Shown: one piece after another, positions 11,940-24,638 of the stretch
Position numbering within the stretch: position 1 is the stretch's first letter
Layout: each line of letters starts with the position of its first letter
Assembly: GCA_963920665.1 (NCBI GenBank)
Contig: OY987267.1
Span: 21,142,001-21,206,000 of the forward strand
Length of the DNA: 64,000 bases
Direction: 5' to 3'
DNA from: Straminergon stramineum
Taxonomy: Eukaryota > Streptophyta > Bryopsida > Hypnales > Calliergonaceae
Notes under the pieces: model-generated
Told to the model about the DNA's origin: nothing
What the model saw: only the letters and a program-made list of their open reading frames with translations
Databases searched by the model: none
Position numbers and translations under genes: made by a program

Positions 11940-14043
11940 ATTAGAGGGGATTTTAGGCCTTTGGAGTGCCATTTTAGCCTAGTTCCCATCCCCGATGGCC
12001 TGCTCTCTTCAAAATTCAAAAAATTCCAAGAGATACCACTTATTGTATTTTCCATGGAAAGTTCAAGTGCTCATTGTATAAACATTGATGATGCATGGGC
12101 TGACGGTTCTAGTTTGCCATGTTGTTATTGACCCACCAATTATTTACACTTTACTAATCAAAAATCAGACTTACATTGAGCAATCAAATACTAAGTTTCA
12201 AACACATTTCTATGTGAGTATACTATGATGTAAATGCAAGCTCTTTATATAAATGAAAAGAAGTAGGTGAAACAACCCATATGGGATTTATAACCTATAT
12301 GGGATTAGTAGAATCTCAACCACTAATAGTTAACTCAAATGCAGAAATTTTGTTCGAAGTGAAATTTCAGACCTCAATTAGGCATAGTAGAATAAATTTT
12401 TTCAAAAAACTTTGAACTTAAGAAAATTGGTAAATCAATTTAAGTTTCATCTCCAAAAACCTGTTTGTGATTTAGATCCTCCAATCAAAAGTTATGGCCA
12501 AAATTCAGAAAGAGGATGGAGGGACTTTTTTTTTTGACATTTCGAAACATCTTCTTTGAATTTTATCCATAACTTTTTCTTAGAGGTTCAAAATCACAAA
12601 TGGTTCTTTGGAAATGAAAGTTAAGTTTATTTACCAACTTTATGTAAAGATTTTTGAAAAAAATTATTCTACTACATGTAAATGAAGTCTAAAATTCCAC
12701 TTTAAACAAGATTCCTATGTTTTGACAAAGAGCAGTCAACCTCTCATCTTCAAATTATCCCATAGCCTTTGGGGATTCATGATGGGCAATGTATTTCACT
12801 ATAGAATCAACCTCTCCATCCTTCTCTTCCACTAAATTTCATTGACATCAATCCTTCATTAGGCTTTGAAAAACACTTAGGCAATAGATGGTCAAATGGT
12901 AGGCATTTTAGGGAACCATCTCAATGGATGGTTAATGTTTTTTTTGTATTTTTCTTTAATTTTAAGTTATTTTCGTTGACTTCGTTATCTATGTGCAATA
13001 AATTCCTTGTCCAATGTGGCAAGGTCTCAACCACATCGGATGTTTTCCCATAACAACTTCTAACAAAGGCAGGGTCATTGGAGCGTCTTGGGAACTCACA
13101 AGCTTCTAATACCCTTAAATCCCTTCTAATGGACCAAGGTATTTTTTCAAAAATTGTGCTTTCTAGTACGTTATTCAAAATTGAAATTTTTTCTAAACTT
13201 CAATTGTACCAAACTAAACTAAAGTATTTTAACAAAGAGTGGAAAACATTTCAGTCCACTTGAACGTGTGGATTGAAAGACTATAACATTCGAAGTGAGG
13301 AAAAAAAATTCATTCTTGTAAAATAGGGTCAACAAACTTTGGGCCCTTTTATTGTAAATTTTTTGTTCTACATAAAAATGAGGATTGTGACCATTCATAA
13401 GCGTATGATGTTAGATTCACTCATGAAAAATTTTAGAAGCAAATATGGAGTCTAGATTACTCTAAATCATCCTGCAATGCAAGGACATTAAGTAAATTGG
13501 CAATTTATTAGTAGTCATTTTTAGATGATTTCTTGAGCAAGGAGGAAATTTTTTATTTGAAATTTGAAGTAGAGAAAAAGATTACAAATGTGTGGAAAAT
13601 ATTTCAAGATTTTTGAATTCAAATATTGCAAGATAATAGGACTTGAAGTTAGAAGACCATGTTTTTTTATTGAAACCACCCAAACATAGCTGACAAAGTT
13701 TGACTCCTCTTAGAATGTGATTTGAAGACAAAAATTTGGTATGTGGGGGGAAAATGGTGTGTCATATTTCATTTGTTACATTCATGCCAAATTTCAAAAG
13801 TTGATGAGTTTTTTTGCAAAAGATTCTTTAAAGATTCCTAAATTGCTTGAGCAACCCCCAAATTTTAGGGCATCATAATTTTTGATCCGGTCATCTCATT
13901 GGAAAAAAATTTGGTTTTCCACCAAGGAGTTATATGCTTACACATTGTATCCAAATTTCATAAACATTTGACCAAAAATGACTTTGTAGGAACCTACTCA
14001 AGATTTCTTGCATACATTGAATGCACAGTTGGTCCTTTAGGGG
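11940..14043. mobile_element. Possible larger TTAA-type element
   Basis: A left end TTAA-CCCCTAAAGC (TTAA at 11,936-11,939) could pair with an inverted CCTTTAGGGG-TCAA ending at 14,043. The interior does not match the other copies and contains the long foldback at 12,340-12,720. The right flank is TCAA rather than TTAA. The pairing is tentative. Confidence 0.3.
12340..12720. repeat. Long foldback (inverted repeat) element
   Basis: Two arms of about 175 bp face each other across a short loop near 12,520. Left-arm landmarks AGTAGAATAAATTTTTTCAA, ATTGGTAAATCAA and TTTGTGATTT recur in reverse complement on the right (TTGAAAAAAATTATTCTACT, TTTACCAACTTTATG, AAATCACAAA). A transcript would fold into a long imperfect hairpin. 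Confidence 0.8.
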
Positions 14044-14859
14044 TCAATGCCCTTGCATTTGAATATTTGTTAAATAGGACATGCATTTCATTTACATAAT
14101 AGAGTTTTATGATGCTTTTTTAGATTCAGTTTTTTTATACAAAGACTAAAGTATATAGTACATATTATAAATATTGTTTGAAACTTGAATTTCAAAACTT
14201 CTTCTATCATTACTTACATCCTAAGTAATGACAACTAGTAATTGTAAGTTCACTTTATTGCAATCAATTAGTAATTGAAAAACTCTAAATAGTTTTTTTT
14301 TCAAATTAGAAATGAAATTTGTAGAAGAACTCATTTCAGAGTTCATTTTTTGAAAAGCAAAAGACATGTATTTACTTACTTCCAGTACACTCCCAATATT
14401 CTATTTGTGGAATAGGTGTACTCCCTCAGTTTAAAAATAAATCTAGGTTTTCCTAGAAGTTGTTAGATTAATGTACGGCTAGATTAATACATGAGCTCCA
14501 TTTGAAATTCTATGGAGTGGGTGTCCAACACTCCATCCATTAGGAAAATTTTGAACCCTCAAAGAGCCTCCTTTAGAGTCTCAAAAAAGATCTCCACATA
14601 TGTACTTATTACAACAAATAAATTGCTAATCTCCTATTTTTGCCCACCCTTTGAGTTCAATACAATCATGAAAGTTGTATTTGTGGGCATTTCCAATTGG
14701 ACAAAATTGTGAGTACATTGGATATAGTTGTGGGTACATTATCATATATTGGACCATAAATTATAATTTACATTAGCTATTGAGATGATCGAAGTACCCA
14801 AGATCGTGACTACTAAGTTTATTCTCATATTTTAGTGTTGAAATGCCATTTGTACTTTT

Positions 14860-16779
14860 CACTACAAAAAAAGGGGTGTTTTAAGTGAATTTTTAAATAT
14901 AGCTCTAGACATAAGATTAAAAGTAATGACCTTTAAGCCTAGAGGTTGATTATATTTTTTTACCAAATAATGTATAGCATAATATAGAAAGGTATTAATT
15001 CACAATGTTTAAAAATTAGAAAAAAATTAGAAGTAGTATGTAGAATATAAATTCATGTACAATCAATTATAAGTAAGATACATATATAAATAATGTCACA
15101 TACTTGTGATTCTTTTTCTAAGATAGCCTCAAAAATATGAATCCAAAGAATTTATTATGGGTACAGTCAATTTATAGGACTATTGATTTGCTTGGTTGGA
15201 TGAAAAATTATATAATGGTTCAATGAAATAGGTATTATTTTGTCCCTAGCTGGCTTTACAATTTTTTTTCCTTTACATTGCAATAAACACTTTGGTTGCT
15301 TCAAATTTTGTTTCCTGCTTCATTTTCAACACTTTACTTGTATGCTTTGAATCTTGTTTCTTGTTGTGGCATTGACTTTACTTCTCATTTCTTAAAAAAT
15401 GGTTTGAATGTGGTGTCTATGCATGATGTCACTTTGAAAGTTTAGGATTTACAATGATTTTCTCTCGTTGAATTTGCATGTTCTAGTTTAGGGTTTATTA
15501 TTGTTGTTTATGGTTAGTATCTCATACCTAGGGTTTGTACTTTACTATGAGGTGTGCAATGAGGATTTCACTTCATAGAAATTTGTAGAAACTTCAAGGT
15601 GTGTATGGTTGACAACTTCAATTGGGACATGGGATTTTTCTCAAAATTGTAACAACTTTGAGCATCATCTATGCACTACTTGATAGATTTCAAAGATGGA
15701 GAGTTGGAGGACCTCCATGGCATTTTATACCATAGTTGGCAACCTTGTGAGGATTCTGTGGCAAAGGATGAAGATTGGTGGAGCTTGTCACTTTTGTGTG
15801 TATCCCTTAGCCTATAGCTCGTGTGTGAGGGGATTTAGCATGTAGTTTTGCCTTATACCTTGGGACATTGTGGATTTTGTGGATTTTCATAATGTGTTTG
15901 CAAATGTTTTGGATTCCATTTAGTATATGTAGTAGGAATAAGGTAGCTATTTACTTTATATACTTATGTTGTATTGTAAACACATTTCAAGCTTCAAACA
16001 CTTTGATGTTATTATTGTTGTTGCACTGTAAGTGCTTGAACATTTCTAGTTTAATTTTACCTTTCTGATTTTTTTGGCTCTATGCATTTTTGACTTCCTT
16101 ATATATTTTTCTGTGTTGCATAGTGTATCACTGTGTTGATGGGTGTGTGGACGTGTAGTGCCTTATTTTGTTGCTCACATTCTCTTGGATGTGATTGCTG
16201 CTAGTTTCTAGTTCACGTGTGTTGTTTTCGTCTTTGTTTTGTGGCCCTTCTTTGCTTATTTTGGTTTATGATTCAAGGATTCTCATGTGTTGTGTGCTTT
16301 ACAATAGGAAAAGGCAACAATGTCATGTCAAGTGGTTCAAATGATGCTAAGTAAATGTTGTATTTTTAGTTCATGTGTTGTGTTTTTGACTTTAATTTTT
16401 GTGTTTGACTTTCTCACTTATTTTTTTTCTCATAACAAACTATAGGTGCTAAAATTTATCCCTTCTTTAGAATTCTAAATAATTGTAAGGGAGCATAAAA
16501 TAGCATGAATTAGAAAATTAGGTAATAATAGGGACCTTTTAATTGTTCACATGCATCAAGATACCCCCCCAAATAAAAACCCTTGCTACATGTGATGTAC
16601 AAACTTCCCTACAAAGTGCCCCCCCAAGCCTTTAAGGAGATTTTCAGTAAAAATTTATTAGAAATAGATGTCTTTCTAGTAAAATTTTACTGAAAATCTC
16701 CTAAAAGATTATTACTTATAATCTTATGTCTAGGACTATATTTAAAAACTTACTTAAAACATTCCTTCTTCTTGCAGTG
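14860..16779. mobile_element. Non-autonomous CACTA-type element, 1.9 kb
   Basis: The left end CACTACAAAAAAAGGGGTG pairs with an inverted right end closing TTCTTGCAGTG. The terminal inverted region extends about 75 bp with mismatches (shared TTTTAAGT, TTTTTAAATATAG, CTAGACATAAGATTA). The flanking trinucleotide is TTT on both sides. The 1.7-kb interior has no transposase I recognise. A nested perfect hairpin sits at 16,635-16,702 just inside the right end. Confidence 0.75.
16635..16702. repeat. Hairpin nested in the CACTA-type element
   Basis: The arms AGGAGATTTTCAGTAAAAA and its complement TTTTTACTGAAAATCTCCT (with a small offset) enclose a loop around AGATGTCTTTCTAG. It could be a small MITE inserted in the larger element or subterminal structure belonging to it. 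Confidence 0.65.
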
Positions 16780-18852
16780 TTTGTTTTAGGTTGCACATAT
16801 ACTTATTAGTAATACTAAAAATGAATATTAGATGTTTTTCAGACCAAAAAAAGACCTCGGGTTTCTAAGTTGTAGAAAACAAGGGAACTTTGCCACATTA
16901 GCTATCTGAAGTAGTCAGGCAATGACTATGTCAAGTAATATTTTTTAATTAATAATTCAATAATCATTAAATAATTTAAAACATATATTATTTTTTTTAA
17001 AATAATTTTTTCATAATTTTGTATTATCTACATATTTAGCATAGCAACAGTTGGTTCACAAAATGGTGAACAACCTTGAAATGCTCTTTTTTTGACCCAG
17101 AAAACATCTTATGTTTGGTGCTTTTAAAAAGGAAAGAATAATTGGGTTCATTGCCAATTACAATGTTATGTTTTGGTTTCATATTGTGAGATAGGTCTAC
17201 ACTCTTTGACAATTTTTTCTTTATTTGAGAGAAGTAGGTAGCCCCTCTTTGGGTACCTATAGAACAAGAAACTAGATTGCAACTTGTGAGTTTGAATTGT
17301 GAGGTTCTTGTCTCCAATCGATTTGATTGTCTTCAATTTCAAGTTGGGATGGATTGGATAGTCTCACACCTCTAGTAGGAAGTCCAAATTACAATCAGGG
17401 ACAAATGCACCTGCCAAATTCAAGTTCATGTTAGAGGAATTAAGCCATCAAGCAAAAAGATTAAAAGAAAGCAAGAAAAATAGCTCATAGTTGCAGATGT
17501 GCTTCTTCCCAAGATGTTGAATCTCTAAAGCTCACACTAAATAAGTAGGCCCTTAACCATTACTTGTCTAGTACCTAAAGCTGGTTTTAATCTCTAATTT
17601 TGAATGCATGTAGACAACTCATATTTTTTTGAACTTGTAAGTCTTTTGCTATTTTTTGTAAGCTACCTTTTTTTTTGCTATTGGATATTAGAGAACATTA
17701 GAGTCTCTTAGGATATTATAATTTGAAGCCATTTTGAGTGGTAGCATAGACTTTATTTTTTAGCCTGAAAATGGAAAAATAAAATATTGTAAATGATGCT
17801 TCCTCTCTGTTGAATAATGCTACATTAGAATTTGTAAAGTCATGTAGAACCAACCAACTAAATGATAGTTTTGAATCATGTTTGTACAACACACTTGCCA
17901 CAAGTACATGTCACAAATTATATAGCCTACAAGTAGCATTCCTTGATGCACCATTGTGTGACTCATAAGGATCAAAAGGATATAAAATAAACAAACTCCA
18001 AGTCGTATAGCTTCGCTCCTAGTAGAGGTCCATACAAGAAAGAGACAAATATATGCTAGTTTTTTGTACTCACACTAGCATGCCTAGCCTTCAAATAATA
18101 GCTTGATTTGTCAAATATTGGGGAGCTCATTAATAGTTCAAAAATTTTCTAATGGAATTGCATATTTTCATCTTCATTTGTTATTTTGCTGGCTTTGTCT
18201 AGAAAAATTGCCTTTTGCATGAACCCAAACTACACTTGGTAGCCATTGTTGAATGATGTTATGATTGTAAAATTGGTTTATTGAGCCTATTTTGTTCAAT
18301 TTCTAGAAACAAGATATTCATGTATAGCTTCAATGGACCATATTAGAGTACAAATGACAACCTCTCATTGGATGAAGATAGGTATGCTATTTTCTAAAAC
18401 ATGTAATTGATTTAGCATTATGAAGCTAGATCATTTGTCTTTTTAGACCCTTGATTGTATATGATAGATCAAGACCAAACCATTCAACTATCCAGCCTAT
18501 AGTTTTGGCTTGCTTTTCAAGATAGCTATCGATACTTTTCCATGGTAGCTTCTGTCTCCTCATCCATACATAGCCAGTAAAGGTAGAATAAAAGGAGATT
18601 GATTTACAATTTACTCCATTAACCCTTGAATGTCAACATGGATGTTTTGTGTCTAATGGATGACAAAGAATCCTTCTAGTAGGACATAAATACAACTATT
18701 CATCCTCAAAATTTCGTTGTGAAAAGGGTAGGTCTTCTACAATAGTTTGACTTCTAATGAGTATTTTCGGTTCTTATAAAGTAGATGATGTCACATGGTT
18801 CCAAAAGAGATGATTTCCATGGTCAACACAAACCATGTTTAAGGGTTAACAC
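16780..18852. other. AT-rich gene-free stretch
   Basis: No recognisable coding segment on either strand. The 93-codon frame at 17,036-17,317 (-) resembles no family I know. Confidence 0.5.
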
Positions 18853-18868
18853 AAACGAATTATTGCGG

Positions 18869-18994
18869 TATAGTCTTGTGTCTGTCTTGTGTCTGTCCCG
18901 GGCTTGCCCCTGCCAGGCCACCTATGGCCGGCAGGCTTGTATTTATATTTTGCAATGACATTCCGTTTCATTTGTTTAAAAACATAAAAAATTA
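18869..18994 (+). mobile_element. Ultra-short retroposon, copy 2
   Basis: About 126 bp sharing its 3' 85 bp with the copy at 8,019 (CCTGCCAGGCCACCTATGGC, GGCAGGCTTGTA, CCGTTTCATTTGTTTAAAAA). Flanks are an imperfect 16-bp direct repeat, 18,853-18,868 and 18,995-19,010, matching at 14 positions. It is about 40 bp longer at the 5' end, with a duplicated CTTGTGTCTGT. The hairpin occupies 18,909-18,935. Confidence 0.78.
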
Positions 18995-19316
18995 AAACGA
19001 ACTATTGCAGAACCCCAAGCACAATGCTCAAGCGAACCCAAGTGCGTTTCAATTGACAAAAGGAGGTATTCATGCACACGCAAAAGAGTCGGTATCAACT
19101 AAAAAACTGCTCAAAATTATGAATTCCTTCCCCAATACTGGGAGGAATGACCTTGACAACAATCTTCAATGCGTTTCAGATACAAATTGTCACACATAAA
19201 GTGCGAAAATAATGTCATCAACGGGATTCGCTATCAAAGGATGTCCTTTCAAAACGGTGTGTATATAAAGAGAACAAAACAATGAGCTGAAAAAGAATGT
19301 ATCAAAATTGCTTCTA

Positions 19317-20668
19317 TCACAAAGTGGCACCCACAAGCTCAGCTCTTTCCAAAATCCTCCGCATGATGAAGTTGCTGGGCCTTCCTGTGCTGCTGCTGCT
19401 GCTGCTGCTTAACTGGGAGGTAACCAGCGAGGAAACCAGCACGGGCTCCGCTTTCTTTGTAGCAGTTGTTTTGGTTGCAACTGTTGTTGATTCTGCCCTT
19501 TCCAAAGCTCGGCAAACGGACTCGACCACCTCCCTACCCCGTTGACTGTTCTGCTGGAACTTCTCAGCACACTTCTGCTCAATCTTCTCTGCCACGGATT
19601 TCAGGGCAGGCACGGATGTACATGTGATGCTCGTCTGCTGCCGGACCAAGGTCCACTCTGGATTCTCCGGGTGTGGGAGATACGAACACTTTTCTTCTAC
19701 GTCCACGAAGTCTTTCAATGTCACATTACGAGTTACCATTTCTAGCGATCGCTTCTCTGTAGAATAACATTTCCAATACTATTTTCTGTTAGCATTTGCG
19801 TTCACATTATACATTGTAAGAAAACCTTTGCACATTTGGTCCCTGATAAGTAGTTGATCATCCATGTATCATACATACACTCATCCAGATTCACAGACTG
19901 CACAAGAAAGAATTAATTGTCACATAGGGTGCCCCACCAAACTTAGTTCAACCTGGATCCAAACCTTATTAACGGCAAAAGACTTGTCCTCCCTTCAACC
20001 TCAACAAAGAGTATTTTCAACCAAAAACGTTTAGTAGACAACTTTGTCAAGATTCAGGGTAAGGATGTAGCAACAGGGACTTCCCGGGAGAATGCACGGG
20101 CATTACCGCAACGTATATAGGGGACCACTGCCAGGGTTCTGTTCCACGGTAGAGAATACGACAAGCCTGAAAATGGCTCCTATATTAAAAACAGTATTTC
20201 TGGCCCTCGACAAGGTTGAGAACCAATCATGTTTAAACTTGGCTAGGGTGGGTCACCCCTATAAATCTGTCATGAAATAAAATCAAAATTCTCCAAGAAT
20301 TGTGCAATGGTTAAAACAGGGAACTAAGAGTGCTGTATGAAAGCCTCAATGAACAACATGTGGGAAGAAGTCAAGACACTACGAAGAATGAGCTCACCAT
20401 TGTCGAGAATGGACTCTTCTAAAGATCGGCACACATTGGTTCCCACCACACGCTGGAGCCACCAGGGTACCGGAATGTTGACAGTGATGGCTCGAGTGGT
20501 GAGAAGCTGCCTACCCTCCTGATCAACGCTTTTGTTCACGACACTGACGTCCACGACATGTGATAGTAACGGCCTGTGTTCCAAGTCTGCATACTTCTTC
20601 CAGTTTGCTGCCGTGACACGTTCCCAAGGATGCCTGAATATATGCTCATGCACGTATCCCCTGACCAT
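19317..20668 (-). CDS. PRELI/MSF1 domain protein (mitochondrial intermembrane-space lipid transfer type)
   Basis: Two exons, 20668-20383 and 19741-19317, joined through a Gln codon, giving 236 residues. The start MVRGYVHEHIFRHPWERVT is the canonical PRELI opening. The domain continues with KYADLEHR, LLTTRAITV, PWWLQRVVG, then after the junction NVTLKDFVDVEEKCSYLPHPENPEWT and QKCAEKFQQNSQRGREVVE, all typical of plant PRELI-like proteins. Family members (yeast Ups1, animal PRELI and Slowmo) carry phosphatidic acid or phosphatidylserine across the mitochondrial intermembrane space; that role is inferred here. The domain ends near residue 180. The remaining roughly 55 residues form an unusual tail with a seven-Ser run encoded by a CAG/CTG-type repeat, absent from the short plant homologues I know. 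The donor (CTTC/GTAGTG) and acceptor (GCTAG/AAATGG) give an uninterrupted family alignment. Confidence 0.93.
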
Positions 20669-22640
20669 GTTGCCAGAAACTAACTCGAGAAAGCGGGAAA
20701 AATGGAGGGGGTGATGTCAAGATGTCAGCTTCAGGTAGGAGAGAAGGCTGCTGGTATTCAAATCAGGTTACCACAAATATAAACAACTGCATGCCAGGAA
20801 ACAAGTAAAAATCGTCAGCCAAACTTGTTCCAGGAAGCAGGAGATCGTAAAACACAATCCAAAATTGTCCGGAATAACAATAGGAACTATGCTGAAAGAG
20901 GATGCTGATGGATGTCCCTACTTTCAGTTTGAACCAAATAGTTTCGGGATATCACTATGTCTTTCCAAGACAATGAAGGTCTAGACTGGTTCAGAGAAAG
21001 TTCCTTCTCAACGCTAACCAAAACCATTGGTAGTATATAGCCGGCATATATTTATACCAAGCATCTTTTACTCTATGGTTCGTTCTCAACGCTAACCAAA
21101 TTTTATGCTAGCTATATGTAATGCAAAAGTCATTTCAACCTCTGGTACGACCTTCTCTAAAGTAAAAATTCTTTTAAAATGCACTCAGACCAGTGTTTTT
21201 TTTTCTGGCGATTTATCGCCAGATCTGTCAGAATCTGACCACTGTAAATCTGTCCCTCCAAAATCTGACCTGTGGAGTGAAGCCAACACAGGGGACACTA
21301 GTCCAAAAAAAAAACACTGACTCAGACCTCTTTTAAAATGATCTCTAAGCAACAGTTTGGAATATCATGCACACTTGTCACACTCTAATTGATTGTCGCA
21401 CACTGGTCACAAATGTCATAGTCATTTCATTGGGAAACCAAACAGTAAGATTGAGAGGGGAGAATGATAAGTCACCGTACACAAGAAAACCCGGTGAACG
21501 GTTTCTTATCATTTCCAAGAACCTTAGCACACATTATACACTCGTTCTTTCAAGCAGAAAAACTATCACACCTACTGATCAGTAGGATCCAAACCCTAAA
21601 CACCCAAACATGCAACCTCGATCGTCTCATAACCTCGCTATCTACGTGACAATTCCAAAGCCATCTAACCCGTCCCACCTGCATTTCAAGAATTTGATCG
21701 CAACCGAACCAACACTGCATCAGAACAAAGAATAGTGCCAATGCCAAGAAAGTGTGCCCTGAGAGATCACTTCAATTCGGATCCCCCCCAAAACGAACCA
21801 ACATGCTAACCTAATTCCTTGCCAAGCTCCTTACCACTCTTCACACTGATTTTCTCAAAGCAGAAAACTTTTCACAACCTCTAATATTAAGCATCCAAAG
21901 TTTTCTCCCCAAAACATGCAACAATGCGAAAAGCCAAAAGCTATCTGCAAATCCATCCCATCTGCATTTCAAGAAGTTGCAAACCAAACCATCACTAAAT
22001 AAAAATTAAAAAAAGAATTAACAAGCCAAGAAAATCTCCGCCTCTAAGAGAGCCCTTCAATTGCGTCCCAACAACATCTCACCACTCTTCACACTGATTC
22101 TCTCAACGCAGAAAGCCTTTCACAACCTCTAACCTTGAGCATCCAAAGCTTCCTCCAAAAAACAAGCAACAATGGGACAAGTCCAAAGTCATCAGCAAAT
22201 CCATCGCAGCTGCATTTCAAGACTGTGCAAACCGATCCACCACTACACCAGACAGAAAAAGAAACACCAACCCAAGAAAATCTCTGCCTGTACGAGATCC
22301 CTTCAATTGCGTTCCTTCAGCATGCTAACCTAATTTCTTGCCAGGGCTCTTCTCCCAAAAATTGATCCGAAACTCCCAGACATCCAATCTAAGGGCTCCT
22401 GTTTCGACAATGAAAGATCCAGAGAAAGAAAGAGAAGCTGACCTACAACGAAAGGTGCTTGAGGCCGAACTGTCTGCTGCAAAATCTCAAAAATTCAACT
22501 GATTCTTTCTGTTTTGGTTTGGTTTTCCTTGGCGATCAAGTAAGGAAACCTAAAAGAGGAATGAAAAGGTGAAGCAACTGCTTGTGATCAAAGTGTTGGC
22601 AGCGAGTGAGGAGGCTGGAGGCGGCCTGAAGGCAGCGAGC
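20669..22640. other. Upstream region of the PRELI gene
   Basis: Holds hAT copy A and several direct-repeat-like stretches around 21,830-22,350 (CTCTTCACACTGATT, CTTTTCACAACCTCTAA and GCATCCAAAG occur twice), suggesting a local duplication of about 250 bp. Probable promoter and leader; no conserved protein. Confidence 0.5.
21191..21319. mobile_element. hAT-type MITE, copy A
   Basis: A 129-bp element with inverted termini CAGTGTTTTTTTT and AAAAAAAACACTG, flanked by a perfect 8-bp direct repeat ACTCAGAC (21,183-21,190 and 21,320-21,327). The 8-bp duplication and CAGTG-type ends fit hAT. It lies upstream of the PRELI gene. The interior is shared with copy B (CAGATCTGTCAGAATCTGAC, GTGAAGCCAACACAGGGG). 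Confidence 0.92.
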
Positions 22641-22777
22641 CCAGCGAGGAGGAAAAGGAAATGAAGCAGGTTGGTACCTATTGGGCCCTCAGGAGGGTCC
22701 AAGAGCCTTCCGGCCGCCCTTCACTACACTGATTTGTCCTAATAGTGTGGGGGGAAATTAGTGTCACTGCAAAATGC

Positions 22778-23280
22778 TATGGGCTCTGAATAGGAGGGGA
22801 GGAGGTTCTGCATCGATAGAAGCTACCTTGAGGAAGTTTGAGTAGTCATCTTCTTCAAAAAGCAAGCCAATGCTGCAGGGACAAACCTTTGATTTCAGCT
22901 GTGTATTGTTTGCATTGGCTCTCAACCAGTGTTGTTTTTTTGGGTGAAATTTTGTCAGATCTGTGAGAATCTGACCAGTGTGAATCTAGCCCTCCAAAAT
23001 CTGGCCTGTGCAGTGAAGCCAACACAGGGGACACTAGTCAAAAAAAAACATTGCTCTCAACTCGAAGGGAGGAGGTTTTCCAATGTGCAATGCTAGGTGT
23101 GAGGGTTTTAAGGGGAACCTTCTCCTAACTTGAAAGTAAGCAAGTACTATAGGGATAGGGTCTCTCATAGCATAGTTGCTTGTAGGCTTTGGATAGAAGG
23201 GGAGGAGGCTTTGCACAAATAAAAGCTATATGGGAGGAAGTTGGAGTAGGATTGTATTTGAAAAAGTAATTCAATGTTTA
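22778..23280. repeat. Direct repeat pair with GGAGGGGAGGAGG motif
   Basis: 22,778-22,880 and 23,184-23,280 share TGGATAG/TGAATAG, AAGGGGAGGAGG, ATAGAAGCTA/ATAAAAGCTA and GAGGAAGTT. A weaker third relative is at 25,868-25,905. hAT copy B lies between the two units. Confidence 0.55.
22927..23053. mobile_element. hAT-type MITE, copy B
   Basis: A 127-bp sister of copy A in the same orientation, with ends CAGTGTTGTTTTT and AAAAAACATTG and a perfect 8-bp direct repeat CTCTCAAC (22,919-22,926 and 23,054-23,061). The two copies differ at several internal sites, so the insertions are independent rather than a segmental duplication. Confidence 0.92.
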
Positions 23281-23544
23281 ATGGACAATATCTCTTGTAG
23301 TGGAACTATTTGTTTTTGCGGAGATTGGGTACAAGATACTTATATTTCGACCTATAGAAATTCAAAATAGCATGACTTTTATTATTTAGTGTCACACTCA
23401 CTATTAGAAAAAATAAAGGACAAATCATTCCCACTCAACATTGATTACTTAACCTTACATGAATGGAGTCTATAACCATCTACTTGAACCTCTAAAATCT
23501 TTGCTTTCTATGCTTCATTTTGTCATTGTATATATGTGATTAAA

Positions 23545-23571
23545 ATAATAATAATAATAATAATAATAATA
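23545..23571. repeat. (ATA)n microsatellite
   Basis: Nine consecutive ATA triplets in AT-rich DNA. Confidence 0.95.
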
Positions 23572-23690
23572 CAAAATAAAAGATCTCTTATAAATAATAA
23601 AAAAAATTAGATTTTTTGGTGAAATTTTCAAAATAATGAAAATAGGAAAACAAGAAGAAAATTCAAGAATCAAATACAAAATGTGCTTAA

Positions 23691-24634
23691 CCCCTAAAGG
23701 ACCAAACAATTTTTTTTGGGCAACATAGCGATTTGGGGCAACTCACTACGAATGGAATTTTTATATTTTTTCTTTGAAATTTTCACACAACATGTACCCG
23801 AGGAGTAGCTTTAAGGCCCAACAATTTTCATAACTTTTGAATACATGGTTAAAAAGTTATTGTATGATATGTAGTTTTCATTATTTTGCAAATAGCCCAG
23901 GCAACCAAAACAAATTCTTGAAAAATCTTTTTTTTAAAATAAAACATTTGAAATTTAATTTTTAGATTTATAAATACATGAAAAGCTTTGAATCATTCTG
24001 TTTTGATTTATGAGATGAAAGTTATGAAGAGTTTTAGTTGTGGATAGTTTGTAGGTAGTAGTGGAATCTCTACTCTAAAATAAACTTTGAAAACCTTTAT
24101 TTAACTCAATTTTCAATATTTTTGGAAAAAAATAAAAATTTCAGGTGTAGATTTTTTATTACAACATTATCACCATTGGGATTTTTATTTTTCAATTCCA
24201 TAAATAAATTATTAACAATTTAGTATTTTGAATCATTTCTCTACCTCTTCCTATTTACTAATTTTTTCTATATGTTGTACAATTCCAAATGATCTAAAAT
24301 TTTTCAGGCATGTAGCCAACATGACTTGAAGAATGAATCCAAAGAGTTACAACCATTTTGGACATTTTTTCATAATGATTTGACCTTGTGAAGTGCAGCT
24401 GCCTGGATTTTTGCAAGGCCCCAAAAGGGCTTTCTGTCACTTCAAATGCTAATATCTTGCAACCCAAAGGGTGGAAATTTCTGAATTTTTTTTCACTTCT
24501 ACCAAACCAACATACTACAAGATCCTATGGTTAAATTTGTCCAAAAATGTATTTTTTCTAAACTTTGGTACTTGAACTAGAAATGGCAGTTGTAGAGAGT
24601 TTTTGGTCAAAACATGGTTAAATACATTTAGGGG
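23691..24634. mobile_element. TTAA-flanked non-autonomous element, copy 2
   Basis: TTAA at 23,687-23,690 and 24,635-24,638 flank a 944-bp element with termini CCCCTAAAGGACC and, on the opposite strand, CCCCTAAATG. The interior runs collinear with copy 1, sharing for example GGAGTAGCTTTAAGGCCCAA and the GAAATGGCAGTT segment near the right end. Confidence 0.78.
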
Positions 24635-24638
24635 TTAA

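Noticed and set aside
14419..14520. A second Stowaway-like MITE starting CTCCCTCAGTTT
   Set aside because: No convincing inverted right end or TA flank could be found.
22410..22503. A 30-codon Lys/Glu-rich frame upstream of the PRELI gene
   Set aside because: Too short, with no conserved feature; it lies in probable promoter DNA.
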